From a bacterium (lineage in GTDB: Bacteria > Patescibacteriota > Patescibacteriia > UBA9934 > GWF2-40-263): 51,120 nucleotides of DNA. Of this stretch, positions 32,772-41,188 are shown piece by piece. Where the stretch lies: assembly GCA_020057555.1 (NCBI GenBank), contig JAGVFR010000015.1, positions 1 to 51,120 on the forward strand, written 5' to 3'. The translations under genes were made by a program, and so were the position numbers. Within the stretch, counting starts at the first letter, position 1. Every line of letters starts with the position of its first letter. The notes under the pieces were generated by a model. That model ran no database searches. It saw only the letters and a program-made list of their open reading frames with translations, and had not been told where the DNA came from.

Positions 32772-32915
32772 AGTGATGGGTGGGAATCGAAGGGTACGCC
32801 AAAAAGGCAAACTGCTTTGCGTTTTTGGCGACCCCGGCCGCGGAGGAAGAGCGGAACATGTGCTCGAAGAGCACAGTGAAGCTCTGGGGGAGCGGGATTC
32901 CCACCCCAGCTACCA
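32736..32915 (+). repeat. tRNA-tail cassette: 180-bp segment ending in an exact copy of the tRNA 3' end
   Basis: The last 20 bases of the CAT tRNA, GATTCCCACCCCAGCTACCA (32716-32735), recur exactly at 32896-32915. An inverted copy of 14 bases of the T arm (GGGTGGGAATCGAA) lies at 32778-32791 and can pair over 11 bp with 32896-32906. Inside are a 15-bp hairpin with one mismatch (32797-32811 with 32816-32830), GTGCTC/GAGCAC (32860-32865 with 32869-32874) and AGAGC/GCTCT (32848-32852 with 32881-32885). It is GC-richer than its surroundings. It could be an integration scar, a duplicated tRNA remnant or a mobile structured RNA element. Confidence 0.6.
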
Positions 32916-32976
32916 AAGTTAAAACATCAGCTTGTCTTGTGTTTTTATTTTGGTTGTTCATGTTATACTTACTTAT

Positions 32977-33207
32977 ATGCTCAACAATACGAGTCTATTT
33001 ATTCGCATGGCTGTCAATGCCATTGCGGGCGCTCTTTTGGGTCTTTTTGCAGGATTGGTTTTGGGGATAATTATTTATTTTATTCTTGATTTCGTACCAA
33101 CACTTAAAGATACTGGTGAGTTTCGAAATGTCGCTGTGTTTTTCGGTATGGGATTTGGCAGTTTGATAGGTGCCATTCTTGGAGGGTTCGTTGGTCTCAA
33201 AAAATAA
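32977..33207 (+). CDS. Small glycine-rich membrane protein
   Basis: A protein of 76 residues with two membrane helices: AVNAIAGALLGLFAGLVLG extending through IIIYFILDF, and VAVFFGMGFGSLIGAILGGF. Both carry GxxxG-type spacing, which suggests tight helix packing or oligomers; it ends VGLKK. A -10 box TATACT (32964-32969) places transcription within a base of ATG 32977, so it looks leaderless. Family unknown. It is followed by a terminator and then parA. Confidence 0.65.
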   Translation: MLNNTSLFIRMAVNAIAGALLGLFAGLVLGIIIYFILDFVPTLKDTGEFRNVAVFFGMGFGSLIGAILGGFVGLKK

Positions 33208-33211
33208 TTAT

Positions 33212-33242
33212 AAAAACATCCGTGCATTACTCGGATGTTTTT
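33212..33242 (+). terminator. Terminator before parA
   Basis: AAAAACATCCG (33212-33222) pairs with CGGATGTTTTT (33232-33242) around a 9-base loop. The parA -10 box TATACT (33245-33250) follows almost at once. Confidence 0.75.
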
Positions 33243-33282
33243 GTTATACTGTCTGCGAACGTTTGAAAGAGGTTGAAGGGTT

Positions 33283-34056
33283 ATGGCTCACATAATATCA
33301 GTTGTTAATCAAAAAGGTGGGGTTGGAAAGACAACAACAACCGTGAATCTTGCGGCTTATTTGGCTGAACACGGCAAGTTTGTTTTACTTGTCGATCTTG
33401 ATCCTCAAGCAAACGCGACTTCTGGTCTTGGTGTTGATCACACAACTTTGCAAGCTGGAATTTACGAAGGCTTGATAGGTTCTCATCCTGTTCGAAATTT
33501 GATTCACAAAACAGCTCACGCAGGTCTTAAACTTCTTCCAGCAACTCAAGCGCTTGCTGGCGCGACTGTTGAACTTGTCAACGCGCAAGAGCGCGAACAT
33601 TTTTTGCGAAAAGCTTTGCTCGAAGTTCGAAATGATTACGATTATATTTTAATTGACAATCCTCCTTCGCTTGGAATGCTCACAATCAACGGTCTTGTTG
33701 CGGCTGATTCTGTTTTGATTCCAGTGCAAGCTGAATACTACGCGCTTGAAGGACTCACACAACTTCTCAACACAATCAATCTTGTGAAAGAAAATTTGCG
33801 TCCTGACTTGGAATTGATGGGAGCAGTTATCACGATGTACGATTCCCGAACAAGACTTTCGAATGAAGTTTTGCAAGAGTTATATCGTTATTTTCCAGAT
33901 AAAATTTTTCGATCGGTTATTCCGCGCAGTGTGCGTTTGGCCGAAGCTCCGTCATTTGGAAAATCAATTTTAGGTTACGATCCATCATCGCGCGCCGCAA
34001 AAGCGTACGAGCGACTTGCTAAAGAATTTATTTTACGTGAAGAAGGAATTTTATGA
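33283..34056 (+). CDS. parA: Chromosome partitioning ATPase ParA (Soj)
   Basis: Deviant Walker ATPase that moves ParB-parS complexes over the nucleoid. The protein has 257 residues. The deviant P-loop is KGGVGKTT (11-18) with the signature Lys; VDLDPQANATSGLG is the switch I area and LIDNPPSLGML carries Walker B. There is no N-terminal HTH, as in chromosomal Soj. Transcription likely starts near 33257 from TATACT; the leader carries a modest purine run (GAGGTTGAAGGG). Its stop overlaps parB by 4 bases. Confidence 0.96.
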   Translation: MAHIISVVNQKGGVGKTTTTVNLAAYLAEHGKFVLLVDLDPQANATSGLGVDHTTLQAGIYEGLIGSHPVRNLIHKTAHAGLKLLPATQALAGATVELVNAQEREHFLRKALLEVRNDYDYILIDNPPSLGMLTINGLVAADSVLIPVQAEYYALEGLTQLLNTINLVKENLRPDLELMGAVITMYDSRTRLSNEVLQELYRYFPDKIFRSVIPRSVRLAEAPSFGKSILGYDPSSRAAKAYERLAKEFILREEGIL

Positions 34057-34904
34057 TAAGACCAGCACTAGGGAGGGGGCTTGGTTCACTCATCCCACAA
34101 AGACAATCAATAACAGAACAAATTCTTCCAGAAGCTCATCAAGAAGTGTTTGAGATTTCAGTTAAAGAAATTCGAGAAAATCCTCGACAGCCGCGTACGT
34201 ATTTTTCACCAAGCGAACTTGAGGATTTGATCAATTCGATTCAAGAGTATGGAATTATTCAGCCGCTCATTGTCACTCGTTCAAACGGTGACTATGAACT
34301 TATCGCTGGAGAACGGCGTTTGCGCGCGGCACGAACGCTCGGACTTAAAACCGTTCCTGCAATTGTTCGCGATGCAACTGAACAACAAAAACTCGAGCTT
34401 GCTCTTATTGAAAACATTCAGCGCCAGGATTTGAATGCTGTTGAAGAAGCGATCGCATATAAGGCTTTGATTGAAGAATTTAATTTAACACAAGAACAAG
34501 TTTCAAAAAGAGTAGGGAAGAGTCGTTCAAACATCGCAAACATTTTGCGTTTGTTGGAATTACCTGAAGAAATTCTTTTTGCAATTAAAGATGGAAAAAT
34601 TTCCAAATCACACGCTCGAACTTTGCTTGCAGAACCGAACTTAGACAAACGGCTTGAGTTGTTTAAAAAAATGCTCGATGGTTCAGTGTCAGTGAGAGAA
34701 GCAGAAGCGCGAGTTGGTGGAAAAAATATTTCAAAACGCTTGACTTCAAAAAAAGATTCAAACATTCTCGCGCACGAAAAGAAACTGCGTGAAGTTCTAG
34801 GGACAAAAGTTGAGATCACAGACTCGTCAGGCAAAGGAAAAATTTCAATCTCGTATTATTCACGCGAAGAATTTTTAGATTTACTCGACCGATTGATTGG
34901 ATAA
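34053..34904 (+). CDS. parB: Chromosome partitioning protein ParB (Spo0J)
   Basis: parS-binding CTPase clamp. The protein has 283 residues. The N-terminal GRGLGSLIP ParA-stimulating segment is present, then the CTP-binding boxes ENPRQPRTYF and LIAGERRLRAARTLGL (GERR motif), then the HTH (LTQEQVSKRVGKSRSNIANI) and a C-terminal dimer domain with LREVLGTKVEITDSSGKGKI. No parS consensus (TGTTTCACGTGAAACA) was seen near the operon, so the sites probably lie elsewhere. Confidence 0.96.
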   Translation: MIRPALGRGLGSLIPQRQSITEQILPEAHQEVFEISVKEIRENPRQPRTYFSPSELEDLINSIQEYGIIQPLIVTRSNGDYELIAGERRLRAARTLGLKTVPAIVRDATEQQKLELALIENIQRQDLNAVEEAIAYKALIEEFNLTQEQVSKRVGKSRSNIANILRLLELPEEILFAIKDGKISKSHARTLLAEPNLDKRLELFKKMLDGSVSVREAEARVGGKNISKRLTSKKDSNILAHEKKLREVLGTKVEITDSSGKGKISISYYSREEFLDLLDRLIG

Positions 34905-34941
34905 GACAAACCTCTTGGTCCTCTTGGTCATCTTGGACCTT

Positions 34942-36444
34942 TCAGCCCTTCTTTGCCCGTTCTCTTCCGTGCAAGACGTCAGCGAACCATCCTTTAATAG
35001 TATTTCGTGTTGCGTCTTTTATTTTTTTTCTAGCATGACGTGTTCGCGCGAATTTCAACCAATCAGGATTTGGCGCTTTTCGATTTTTATCAGTCACAAT
35101 TTCAACAATGTCTCCAGATGTAAGTTTTGTATCAAGGTTTCGCATTACATCATTCACGCGACACGCAACGCATTTATCTCCAACCTTTGAGTGAATCGCG
35201 TAAGCGAAATCAACTGGTGTTGCTCCTTCTGGCAAATCAATAACATCGCCTTGCGGAGTAAATACAAAAATTCGATCATTGAACACGTCAATTTTCATGT
35301 ACTCAAGTTGTTCAAGGAAATCTTTTTTACTTGCGAGTTCTTTTTGAATTTGCGCGAGTTCTTCCATCCAACGCATGTTTCGTTCTTGCTCTCCACTTCC
35401 TTCTTTATAACGCCAGTGCGCCGCCACACCGTATTCTGAAAGTTCGTGCATTTCTTGTGTGCGGATTTGAAATTCGACAACCTCTCCTTCGCTCGTAAAC
35501 ATTGTTGTGTGCAAAGATTGATACCCGTTTGGTTTTGGTTGAGCTATATAATCTTTGATGCGTCCAGGAACAGGTCGCCATTTTTGGTGAAGAACACCGA
35601 GCGCTGCATAACAATCCTCAACATCGCTCACAACAATTCGGACCGCGATCAGATCGTAAATTTTATCCAGATCATCCGAATACTTTTTCATTTTTTTGAA
35701 AAGACTATACAAACGCTTCACACGTCCATACACTTGTGAGTTTTCAATTTCAGCTTCTGCTAACATTTTTTCTACCAAATCAATCGTTCTACTTACATAC
35801 GCTCCTTTTTCTCTAACTTTGATGTCCATGATACTTTTCATTCGCTCGTATTCTTTTGGTTGTAAATACGCGAACGCGTAATCCTCGAGCTCACCCTTGA
35901 TTTCACTCATTCCAAGTCTGCCAGCGATCGGCGCGTAAATTTCAAGTGACTCTCTCGCGATACGTTCTTGTTTGTGTTTTGGTTGCGCGTAAAGAGTTTG
36001 AAGGTTATGCAGACGATCAGCAAATTTCATAAACACAACTCGAACATCGCTTGCCATTGCCAAAAACATTTTGCGCAAGTTTTCCGCGTATCTTTCAACT
36101 CCGCGATAATTCACATTGCGTTTCAATTTTGTAACACTATCAACAAGCGACGCGATGTCATCACCAAAAATTTCGCGAACATTTTCAATTCCAAATTCAC
36201 TATCTTCTACAACATCATGCAATAAACCAGCAACAACAACGTTGATGTGAAGACCCATTTCAGCAAGTCTGTGCGCGACTGCTAATGGATGGTTTATGAA
36301 CGGCTCGCCAGTAAGTCTGATTTTTCCTTGATGCGCGCCAAGAGCTACTTGATATGCTCGGCGCAATAAATCCAAATCAGGGTTTGTGTAGTTTTTTTTG
36401 ACGAGATTTTCGAGTTGTTTGAATGAATATGTTGATTCCGGCAT
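34942..36444 (-). CDS. relA: Rel/SpoT-type (p)ppGpp synthetase-hydrolase, short form without ACT domain
   Basis: Makes and degrades the stringent-response alarmone. The protein has 500 residues against about 730 for standard Rel. The HD hydrolase domain has FINHPLAVAHRLAEMGL and LLHDVVEDS. The synthetase has VYGRVKRLYSLFKKM, YDLIAVRIVV and PKPNGYQSLHTTMF; the TGS domain is near IFVFTPQGDVIDLPEGATPV. The chain stops shortly after TGS with a basic tail, so the helical, zinc-finger and ACT parts are missing. Both catalytic centres look intact. It faces parB tail to tail. Confidence 0.92.
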   Translation of the reverse strand: MPESTYSFKQLENLVKKNYTNPDLDLLRRAYQVALGAHQGKIRLTGEPFINHPLAVAHRLAEMGLHINVVVAGLLHDVVEDSEFGIENVREIFGDDIASLVDSVTKLKRNVNYRGVERYAENLRKMFLAMASDVRVVFMKFADRLHNLQTLYAQPKHKQERIARESLEIYAPIAGRLGMSEIKGELEDYAFAYLQPKEYERMKSIMDIKVREKGAYVSRTIDLVEKMLAEAEIENSQVYGRVKRLYSLFKKMKKYSDDLDKIYDLIAVRIVVSDVEDCYAALGVLHQKWRPVPGRIKDYIAQPKPNGYQSLHTTMFTSEGEVVEFQIRTQEMHELSEYGVAAHWRYKEGSGEQERNMRWMEELAQIQKELASKKDFLEQLEYMKIDVFNDRIFVFTPQGDVIDLPEGATPVDFAYAIHSKVGDKCVACRVNDVMRNLDTKLTSGDIVEIVTDKNRKAPNPDWLKFARTRHARKKIKDATRNTIKGWFADVLHGRERAKKG

Positions 36445-36466
36445 ATCTCAAGAAGTTTCAGCTTCA

Positions 36467-36495
36467 AACATACCGCTCAATTGGGTCTATGTAAA
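36467..36495 (-). promoter_or_regulatory. Promoter of relA
   Basis: Minus-strand TTTACA (36495-36490) and TATGTT (36472-36467) are 17 bases apart; the start would be near 36460, about 15 bases before the ATG. Confidence 0.5.
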
Positions 36496-36506
36496 GACTC
36501 GTCGCT

Positions 36507-36535
36507 TTGACTGAAATTAAGTTTTGCGCTAGGAT
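36507..36535 (+). promoter_or_regulatory. Promoter of the gene at 36550
   Basis: TTGACT (36507-36512) and TAGGAT (36530-36535) are 17 bases apart; the start would be near 36542, leaving a leader of about 8 bases. It is divergent from the relA promoter. Confidence 0.55.
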
Positions 36536-36549
36536 CAAAGAAGAAAAAT

Positions 36550-37266
36550 ATGACAAATCCTGAAACAAGAAATCCTATGGATACAAGAATTGAGTCAGAA
36601 GGCGAGTCTATTAGAATTGAAGATTCGGAACCGACTCTATCCGAAGAAGAAGTGGCAATGCGATGCGCGGAAAGACAAGAGGCTATGGCCGAGGATCAAG
36701 CTCACTCACAGGAAGAGGCGGCTGAATTGTCAGCTGATTTGAGATCATCGAAAGAGTCAGATGATATTAAGATTGTCGAACGTCCTAAAGGTTCTGCTGG
36801 CACATTTGTTGGTGGATATACAAAACTTGGTGCAACATGGCCGTTTGGACAAGGACCAAAAAAACTTTTAAAAGCAGCTGGAATGTGGTGGGATGATTTC
36901 TTTTCCGCGATTGAGAAGTCAGGACAAGCGGAAATTAAAAAGCATTGGAAAGCCGCTAATCCAGCTTCGCTTGAGTTGTCGATATTAAGTCCAATTGTCG
37001 GGCTTGGAGTTTTCTTGGCAGGAAAAGTTGGATTGTCAAATCCTGAAAAGAGTTTGAGAGAGCAAGAGGCAGAAGCAGAAAAGAAAAAGAAAGCTGAAGC
37101 GGCAAAGAAAAAGAAAGAAGATGACAAATTTGGAAGATTAAGAGAAGAAGGAGTTTCAGAAAAAACAGCAAAAGCAATTATAATAGCCGAGAAGGGTGAA
37201 GAAGAAGATGATAAAAAAGATGAAGCAAAACCAGCTGAATCAGTTGAAGAAAAAAAGGCCGCATAG
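36550..37266 (+). CDS. Hypothetical highly charged protein
   Basis: A protein of 238 residues. Residues 1-75 are acidic and low in complexity (SEPTLSEEEVAMRCAE). The middle (FVGGYTKLGATWPFGQGPKK then LLKAAGMWWDDFFSAIEK) is Gly- and Trp-containing and may fold. A hydrophobic stretch LSILSPIVGLGVFLAGKVGL could be a membrane helix. The C-terminus is a Lys/Glu/Ala-rich probable helix (EAEAEKKKKAEAAKKKKEDD) with the short segment LREEGVSEKTAKAIIIAEKG. I recognise no family. It has a good promoter with a leader too short for a Shine-Dalgarno sequence, and a terminator that overlaps its last codons. Confidence 0.65.
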   Translation: MTNPETRNPMDTRIESEGESIRIEDSEPTLSEEEVAMRCAERQEAMAEDQAHSQEEAAELSADLRSSKESDDIKIVERPKGSAGTFVGGYTKLGATWPFGQGPKKLLKAAGMWWDDFFSAIEKSGQAEIKKHWKAANPASLELSILSPIVGLGVFLAGKVGLSNPEKSLREQEAEAEKKKKAEAAKKKKEDDKFGRLREEGVSEKTAKAIIIAEKGEEEDDKKDEAKPAESVEEKKAA

Positions 37267-37274
37267 GCCTTTTT
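37252..37274. terminator. Bidirectional terminator overlapping both gene ends
   Basis: AAAAAGGCC (37252-37260), a GCATA loop, and GGCCTTTTT (37266-37274). The left arm encodes the last residues of the plus-strand gene, and the right end touches the topA stop codon. Confidence 0.75.
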
Positions 37275-39528
37275 ATTTTCTCTTTGCTCTTTTTTTGGCA
37301 AGGAGTTCGATTGCTTTTTCTTGAGTTACATCAGCTGGATCTAATTTTTTTCCGAGCGAAACATTTGTTTTGCCATCTGTCACATAAGGACCAAACCGTC
37401 CGAGTTTTACAAAAATTGTTTTTCCACTTTCTGGATCAGTTCCAAGTTCCGCGATCGGTTCTTTCATTTTTTTCTTCAACTCTGTTGACTGTTCAAGTAG
37501 TTCAATCGCTTGTTCTTTTGTAATTGTTAGTGGATCAAAAGGTTCTTTTAATGATGCGGTTTTTTCTCCTGCTTTTATGTATGGTCCAAAACGACCATTG
37601 AGAACTGTTATTGTTTCTCCATCCGCCATTGTTCCAATCGTTTTCGGAAGTGACAAGCATGCAAGAGCTTGTTCCAGAGTTACAGATTCCGCGTTCATTC
37701 CTTTTAACAAAGACGAACTTTTTGGTTTTTGTTTTTCATTTTTCTTATCGTCTTCCGAATATTCACCAATTTGAACATAAGCTCCAAAACGTCCGGTTCG
37801 TAAAATCACAGGAAGTCCAGTTTGAGGGTCTGTTCCAAGTGTGCGATCCGGCATTATATCTTGTCGAGTGAGCTCCTTTGTTTTTGCTTCAAGGTTGGAA
37901 TGGAATGGACCATAAAACTGCGCGAGCATTGGAATCCATTCCATTGTTCCTTCAGACACATCATCAAGATTTTTTTCCATTTTTGCAGTGAACTCATAAT
38001 CAACAATTTGTGGAAAATGTTCCACGAGCAAATCTGTAACAATCATTGCGATATCCGTTGGAAAAAGTTTTTTGTTCTCATCGCGTTCAACATATCCACG
38101 TTCAATAATTGTACTGATCGTTGGAGCATAAGTTGAAGGACGACCAATTCCGTGCTCTTCAAGCACCTTAACAAGCGCCGCGTCAGAATAACGCGCGGGT
38201 GGTTCTGTGAAATGTTGTGTTGGTTTAATCTCTTTTGTTTCAACTTTGTCGCCTTGTGAAAGTGAAGGCAACATTGTTTCTTTAGCGGCTTGATAAACTT
38301 TCATGAAACCATCAAACACAACACTGTTTCCATTTGCGCGGAATGTGTAAGTCTTAGCAAATAGATCAACTGAAGTTCTTTCCAATTTTGCGCTTGGAAG
38401 CTGTGAAGCAAGTGTTCTTCGCCAGATCAAATCATAAAGACGCCATTCTCTTGGATCAAGTGTCGCTTTGAGAGATTCTGGAGTTGTGTTTATGTCAGTT
38501 GGACGAATTGCTTCGTGGGCCTCTTGCGCGCCTTTCTTGTTTGTTTTGTAATGTTTTGTTCCGGTTGCGTAACGGTCGCCAAATTGTTTTGAAACAAACG
38601 TTTGAGTTTCTTGAAGAAATTTTTCATCCAAATTCATCGAGTCAGTACGCATGTATGTGATTCGTCCTGTTTCGTACAGTTTTTGCGCGAGCATCATTGT
38701 TTGCTTTGCGCTAAATCCAAGTTTGTTGTTTGAATCAATTTGTAAAGCCGAAGTTGTAAAAGGTGTTGGCGGTGCTTTGGAAACCTCTTTTTTTTCAACC
38801 GAGTTCACAACGAATTGTCCGCCACTACAATCTGAAACAATTTTTTCCGCGTTTTCTTTTGTTTTGATGTCGAGCTTGTCTAATTTTTTTTCACCAATCT
38901 GAACCAACTTTGCAGGAAACTGTGTTTGTGATTTTTCAAACAACGCGTCGATTGTCCAGAACTCATCAATCTTAAATGCCAAGCGCTCTCGTTCACGTTC
39001 AACAACAAGTCTCATTGCGACAGATTGAACACGTCCGGCCGAAAGTCCTCGTCGAACTTTTTGCCATAAAAATGGTGACAGCTCATATCCGACCAAACGG
39101 TCGAGAATGCGACGAGCTTGTTGCGCGTTTACTAAATTCAAATCAAGAGGACGTGGTTTTTCTACAGCTTTTTCTATTGCCGAACGAGTAATTTCATGAA
39201 ATGTAATTCGTCGCGCGTCAGGCGCGTCAATTCCAAGCACGCTTGCCACATGCCAAGCAATCGCTTCTCCTTCACGGTCCGCGTCAGTTGCAAGCAAAAT
39301 TTCATCGGCTATCTTTGCTGCTTTTTTTAGTTCCGCGACATTCTTTTTTTTATCAGCTGGAACCGCGTATGTTGGAGTAAAATTATTTACCACATCAACA
39401 CCTATTTTGCTTTTTGGAAGATCGCGAATATGTCCAAATGAAGAAAGGACTTTGTAATCCTTTCCTAAGAATTTTGAAATTGTTTTTGCTTTCGTCGGAG
39501 ACTCGACGATTAGAAGTTTTGTAGACAT
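37273..39528 (-). CDS. topA: DNA topoisomerase I
   Basis: Relaxes negative supercoils. The protein has 751 residues. The Toprim domain opens with LLIVESPTKAKTISKFLG and has LLATDADREGEAIAWHV; the catalytic Tyr is in RITYMRTDS (about Y292); EAHEAIRPTD follows. The C-terminus carries three zinc-free repeats of the type TDPQTGLPVILRTGRFGAYV, each with a GRFGxYV core, in place of Cys4 fingers. I chose ATG 39528 (MSTKLLIV), which sits 4 bases from the predicted transcription start; a longer in-frame upstream reading would include the promoter. Last gene of the lytR-der-pth-dprA-topA run. Confidence 0.95.
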   Translation of the reverse strand: MSTKLLIVESPTKAKTISKFLGKDYKVLSSFGHIRDLPKSKIGVDVVNNFTPTYAVPADKKKNVAELKKAAKIADEILLATDADREGEAIAWHVASVLGIDAPDARRITFHEITRSAIEKAVEKPRPLDLNLVNAQQARRILDRLVGYELSPFLWQKVRRGLSAGRVQSVAMRLVVERERERLAFKIDEFWTIDALFEKSQTQFPAKLVQIGEKKLDKLDIKTKENAEKIVSDCSGGQFVVNSVEKKEVSKAPPTPFTTSALQIDSNNKLGFSAKQTMMLAQKLYETGRITYMRTDSMNLDEKFLQETQTFVSKQFGDRYATGTKHYKTNKKGAQEAHEAIRPTDINTTPESLKATLDPREWRLYDLIWRRTLASQLPSAKLERTSVDLFAKTYTFRANGNSVVFDGFMKVYQAAKETMLPSLSQGDKVETKEIKPTQHFTEPPARYSDAALVKVLEEHGIGRPSTYAPTISTIIERGYVERDENKKLFPTDIAMIVTDLLVEHFPQIVDYEFTAKMEKNLDDVSEGTMEWIPMLAQFYGPFHSNLEAKTKELTRQDIMPDRTLGTDPQTGLPVILRTGRFGAYVQIGEYSEDDKKNEKQKPKSSSLLKGMNAESVTLEQALACLSLPKTIGTMADGETITVLNGRFGPYIKAGEKTASLKEPFDPLTITKEQAIELLEQSTELKKKMKEPIAELGTDPESGKTIFVKLGRFGPYVTDGKTNVSLGKKLDPADVTQEKAIELLAKKRAKRK

Positions 39529-39538
39529 GTTGCAGACA

Positions 39539-39567
39539 TTGATAATATAGAAATCAACTAACGTCAA
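39539..39567 (-). promoter_or_regulatory. Promoter of topA, leaderless arrangement
   Basis: Minus-strand TTGACG (39567-39562) and TATCAA (39544-39539) are 17 bases apart. Transcription would start near 39532, about 4 bases before the ATG at 39528. Confidence 0.5.
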
Positions 39568-39576
39568 GTTTTGAAA

Positions 39577-40674
39577 TTAAGTCGCGCGAGAATAATACTG
39601 CCCACCATCATGTTTAATCGCGCCTTTCATTTCAAGAATTGTTAGAATGTGATTTACAGTTGAAGGTGAAAGTTTTGTTAGATTTATCAGTTCATCTACA
39701 TGTCGTGGAATAATTTCGATCACATCAAATAGCGTTTTTTCGTCTTCGTTAATTGGTTGATAAGTAATTGCGTTTTCATCAGTTGCAACTGGATGAATGT
39801 CTGACGCATGTGTTACAGGGATCGCTCCCATTTTTATCAAATTGTTTGGCCCTTCTGAAAGCGGTGAGTGAATTGGTCCTGGAACAGCATATACATCACG
39901 ACCTTGTTCAAGAGCCGCGCGAGCTGTGATAAGCGAACCAGATTTGATTGCGGCTTCAATAACAAGTGTTCCATGAGAAATTCCTGCTATGATTCGATTT
40001 CGAATTGGGAAATATGTTTTGAGCGGAAGAGTTCCAATCGGATATTCACTTACGATCGCGCCATTATGCGCGAGAATTTGAGAGGCGAGCGATCGATTTG
40101 AAGATGGATAAATACTTTGTGTGTCAACTCCGGATCCAAGAACAGCTATCGTGATACCTCCAACATCGAGTGCTGATTGGTGTGCAAGCGCGTCGATTCC
40201 ATAAGCAAGCCCACTCACAATAACAACTCTTGCACGCGCAAGCGGTTCAACAATCATACGAGTTACTTCTCTTCCATATCCACTTGCTTTTCGCGATCCA
40301 ACAACTGCCAAATGTTTTAATTCAGTATTCGGAAGTTTTCCTCGAACAAATAAAACAGCAGGCGGGTCATACAAAGTTTTAAGAAGGGAAGGATATGTTT
40401 CATCAGCAAGCGTGATTGCTTCGATTCCTTCTTCGTTTAATTTTGAAAGTTCTTGTTCAGGATTTAGATGAATTCTTTCTTGCAAAAATCTGCTGATAAT
40501 TTGTGGTTCAATTCCAGCTTCCAAAAGCGATGATGCGCTTGCAGAAAAAACATCTTTCATGTTTTGAAAGCGACGCATGAGTTTTTGCATCCGAACCGAA
40601 CCAAAAGGTTGAAATCGGACAAGCGCTAGCCAATATGGAAGATCAGAATTATTGCCTGAGCTTGTCGAAGGCAT
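39577..40674 (-). CDS. dprA: DNA processing protein DprA
   Basis: Loads RecA onto incoming single-stranded DNA in transformation. The protein has 365 residues. The N-terminal part is SAM-like (FQPFGSVRMQKLMRRFQN); the Rossmann domain has LAVVGSRKASGYGREV, VSGLAYGIDALAHQSAL, AVLGSGVDTQSIYP and FPIRNRIIAGISHGTLVIE. A C-terminal winged helix (LTKLSPSTVNHILTILEMKG) is present. The ATG at 40674 lies in a short palindromic repeat that also encodes the end of Pth; the first residues MPSTSSGNN are repeat-derived. Its presence, with pilB, suggests natural competence. Confidence 0.92.
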   Translation of the reverse strand: MPSTSSGNNSDLPYWLALVRFQPFGSVRMQKLMRRFQNMKDVFSASASSLLEAGIEPQIISRFLQERIHLNPEQELSKLNEEGIEAITLADETYPSLLKTLYDPPAVLFVRGKLPNTELKHLAVVGSRKASGYGREVTRMIVEPLARARVVIVSGLAYGIDALAHQSALDVGGITIAVLGSGVDTQSIYPSSNRSLASQILAHNGAIVSEYPIGTLPLKTYFPIRNRIIAGISHGTLVIEAAIKSGSLITARAALEQGRDVYAVPGPIHSPLSEGPNNLIKMGAIPVTHASDIHPVATDENAITYQPINEDEKTLFDVIEIIPRHVDELINLTKLSPSTVNHILTILEMKGAIKHDGGQYYSRAT

Positions 40675-41188
40675 AAATATCTTGGATGGCTTTTTCAATA
40701 ACATCAGGCAGTTGTTTATTTTCTGCCGGAGTCCATTTTTGTAAAACAAATTCATCAAGAGGCACATCTTGACTTGGTCTGCCGATCCCAACGCGAAAGC
40801 GCGCGACATTGATTCCAGATGGAAACAAATCGATAATTGATTGTATTCCTTTATGTCCAGCTGACGATCCGCCGGGTTTCATTCTAACATCTCCAAAAGC
40901 CAGATCAGCATCATCGTAGATCACAAGAAGATTTTCCGGTTTTGCAGAATATTTTTTTATTATTTTTTGCACGGACCTGCCGCTTGTATTCATGAATGTC
41001 TGCGGTTTACACAAAATGACTTTTTTCCCATTGACTTCACCTTCTCCAATCTCTGCTTCAAGGGTTTGCTTTGGCCGCAGTGAAATTTCAAGTCGTTTTG
41101 AAAGTTCATCAATTACAAGAAATCCTACGTTGTGTCGCGTATTCGTATATTGCGCTCCAGGATTTCCAAGACCAATGAGGAGAATCAT
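40649..41188 (-). CDS. pth: Peptidyl-tRNA hydrolase
   Basis: Recycles peptidyl-tRNA released from ribosomes. The protein has 179 residues. LIGLGNPGAQYTNTRHNVGF carries Asn9 and the catalytic His19; CKPQTFMNTSGRSV, YDDADLAFGDVRMKP and GGSSAGHKGIQSI complete the active site. The last residues (AFDKLRQ) and the stop codon come from a dispersed palindromic repeat, so the native C-terminus has been replaced or extended. It overlaps der by 4 bases and dprA by 26 bases. Confidence 0.95.
   Translation of the reverse strand: MILLIGLGNPGAQYTNTRHNVGFLVIDELSKRLEISLRPKQTLEAEIGEGEVNGKKVILCKPQTFMNTSGRSVQKIIKKYSAKPENLLVIYDDADLAFGDVRMKPGGSSAGHKGIQSIIDLFPSGINVARFRVGIGRPSQDVPLDEFVLQKWTPAENKQLPDVIEKAIQDIYAFDKLRQ
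40651..40674. repeat. Short palindromic repeat forming the pth/dprA junction
   Basis: The plus-strand sequence reads ATTGCCTGAGCTTGTCG then AAGGCAT, with complementary ends (TTGCCT and AGGCA). Apart from one transition in the centre, the same palindrome occurs at 43417-43441. Here it supplies the pth stop codon and the dprA start codon. Confidence 0.75.

Noticed and set aside
32701-32961. Open frames across the tRNA cassette on both strands
   Set aside because: They translate the tRNA T arm and its repeats (readings such as GVGIPLP or GSGIPTP) and have no start signals; they are by-products of the repeat.
33200-34950. parS site near parA-parB
   Set aside because: No sequence close to TGTTTCACGTGAAACA was found; the nearest resemblance (TTTACGTGAAG near 34030) is a weak half-site in parA coding sequence.
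40675-40809. Longer start for dprA within pth
   Set aside because: The added residues are the antisense-frame reading of conserved Pth sequence; DprA family members begin near the SAM-like segment after the ATG at 40674.
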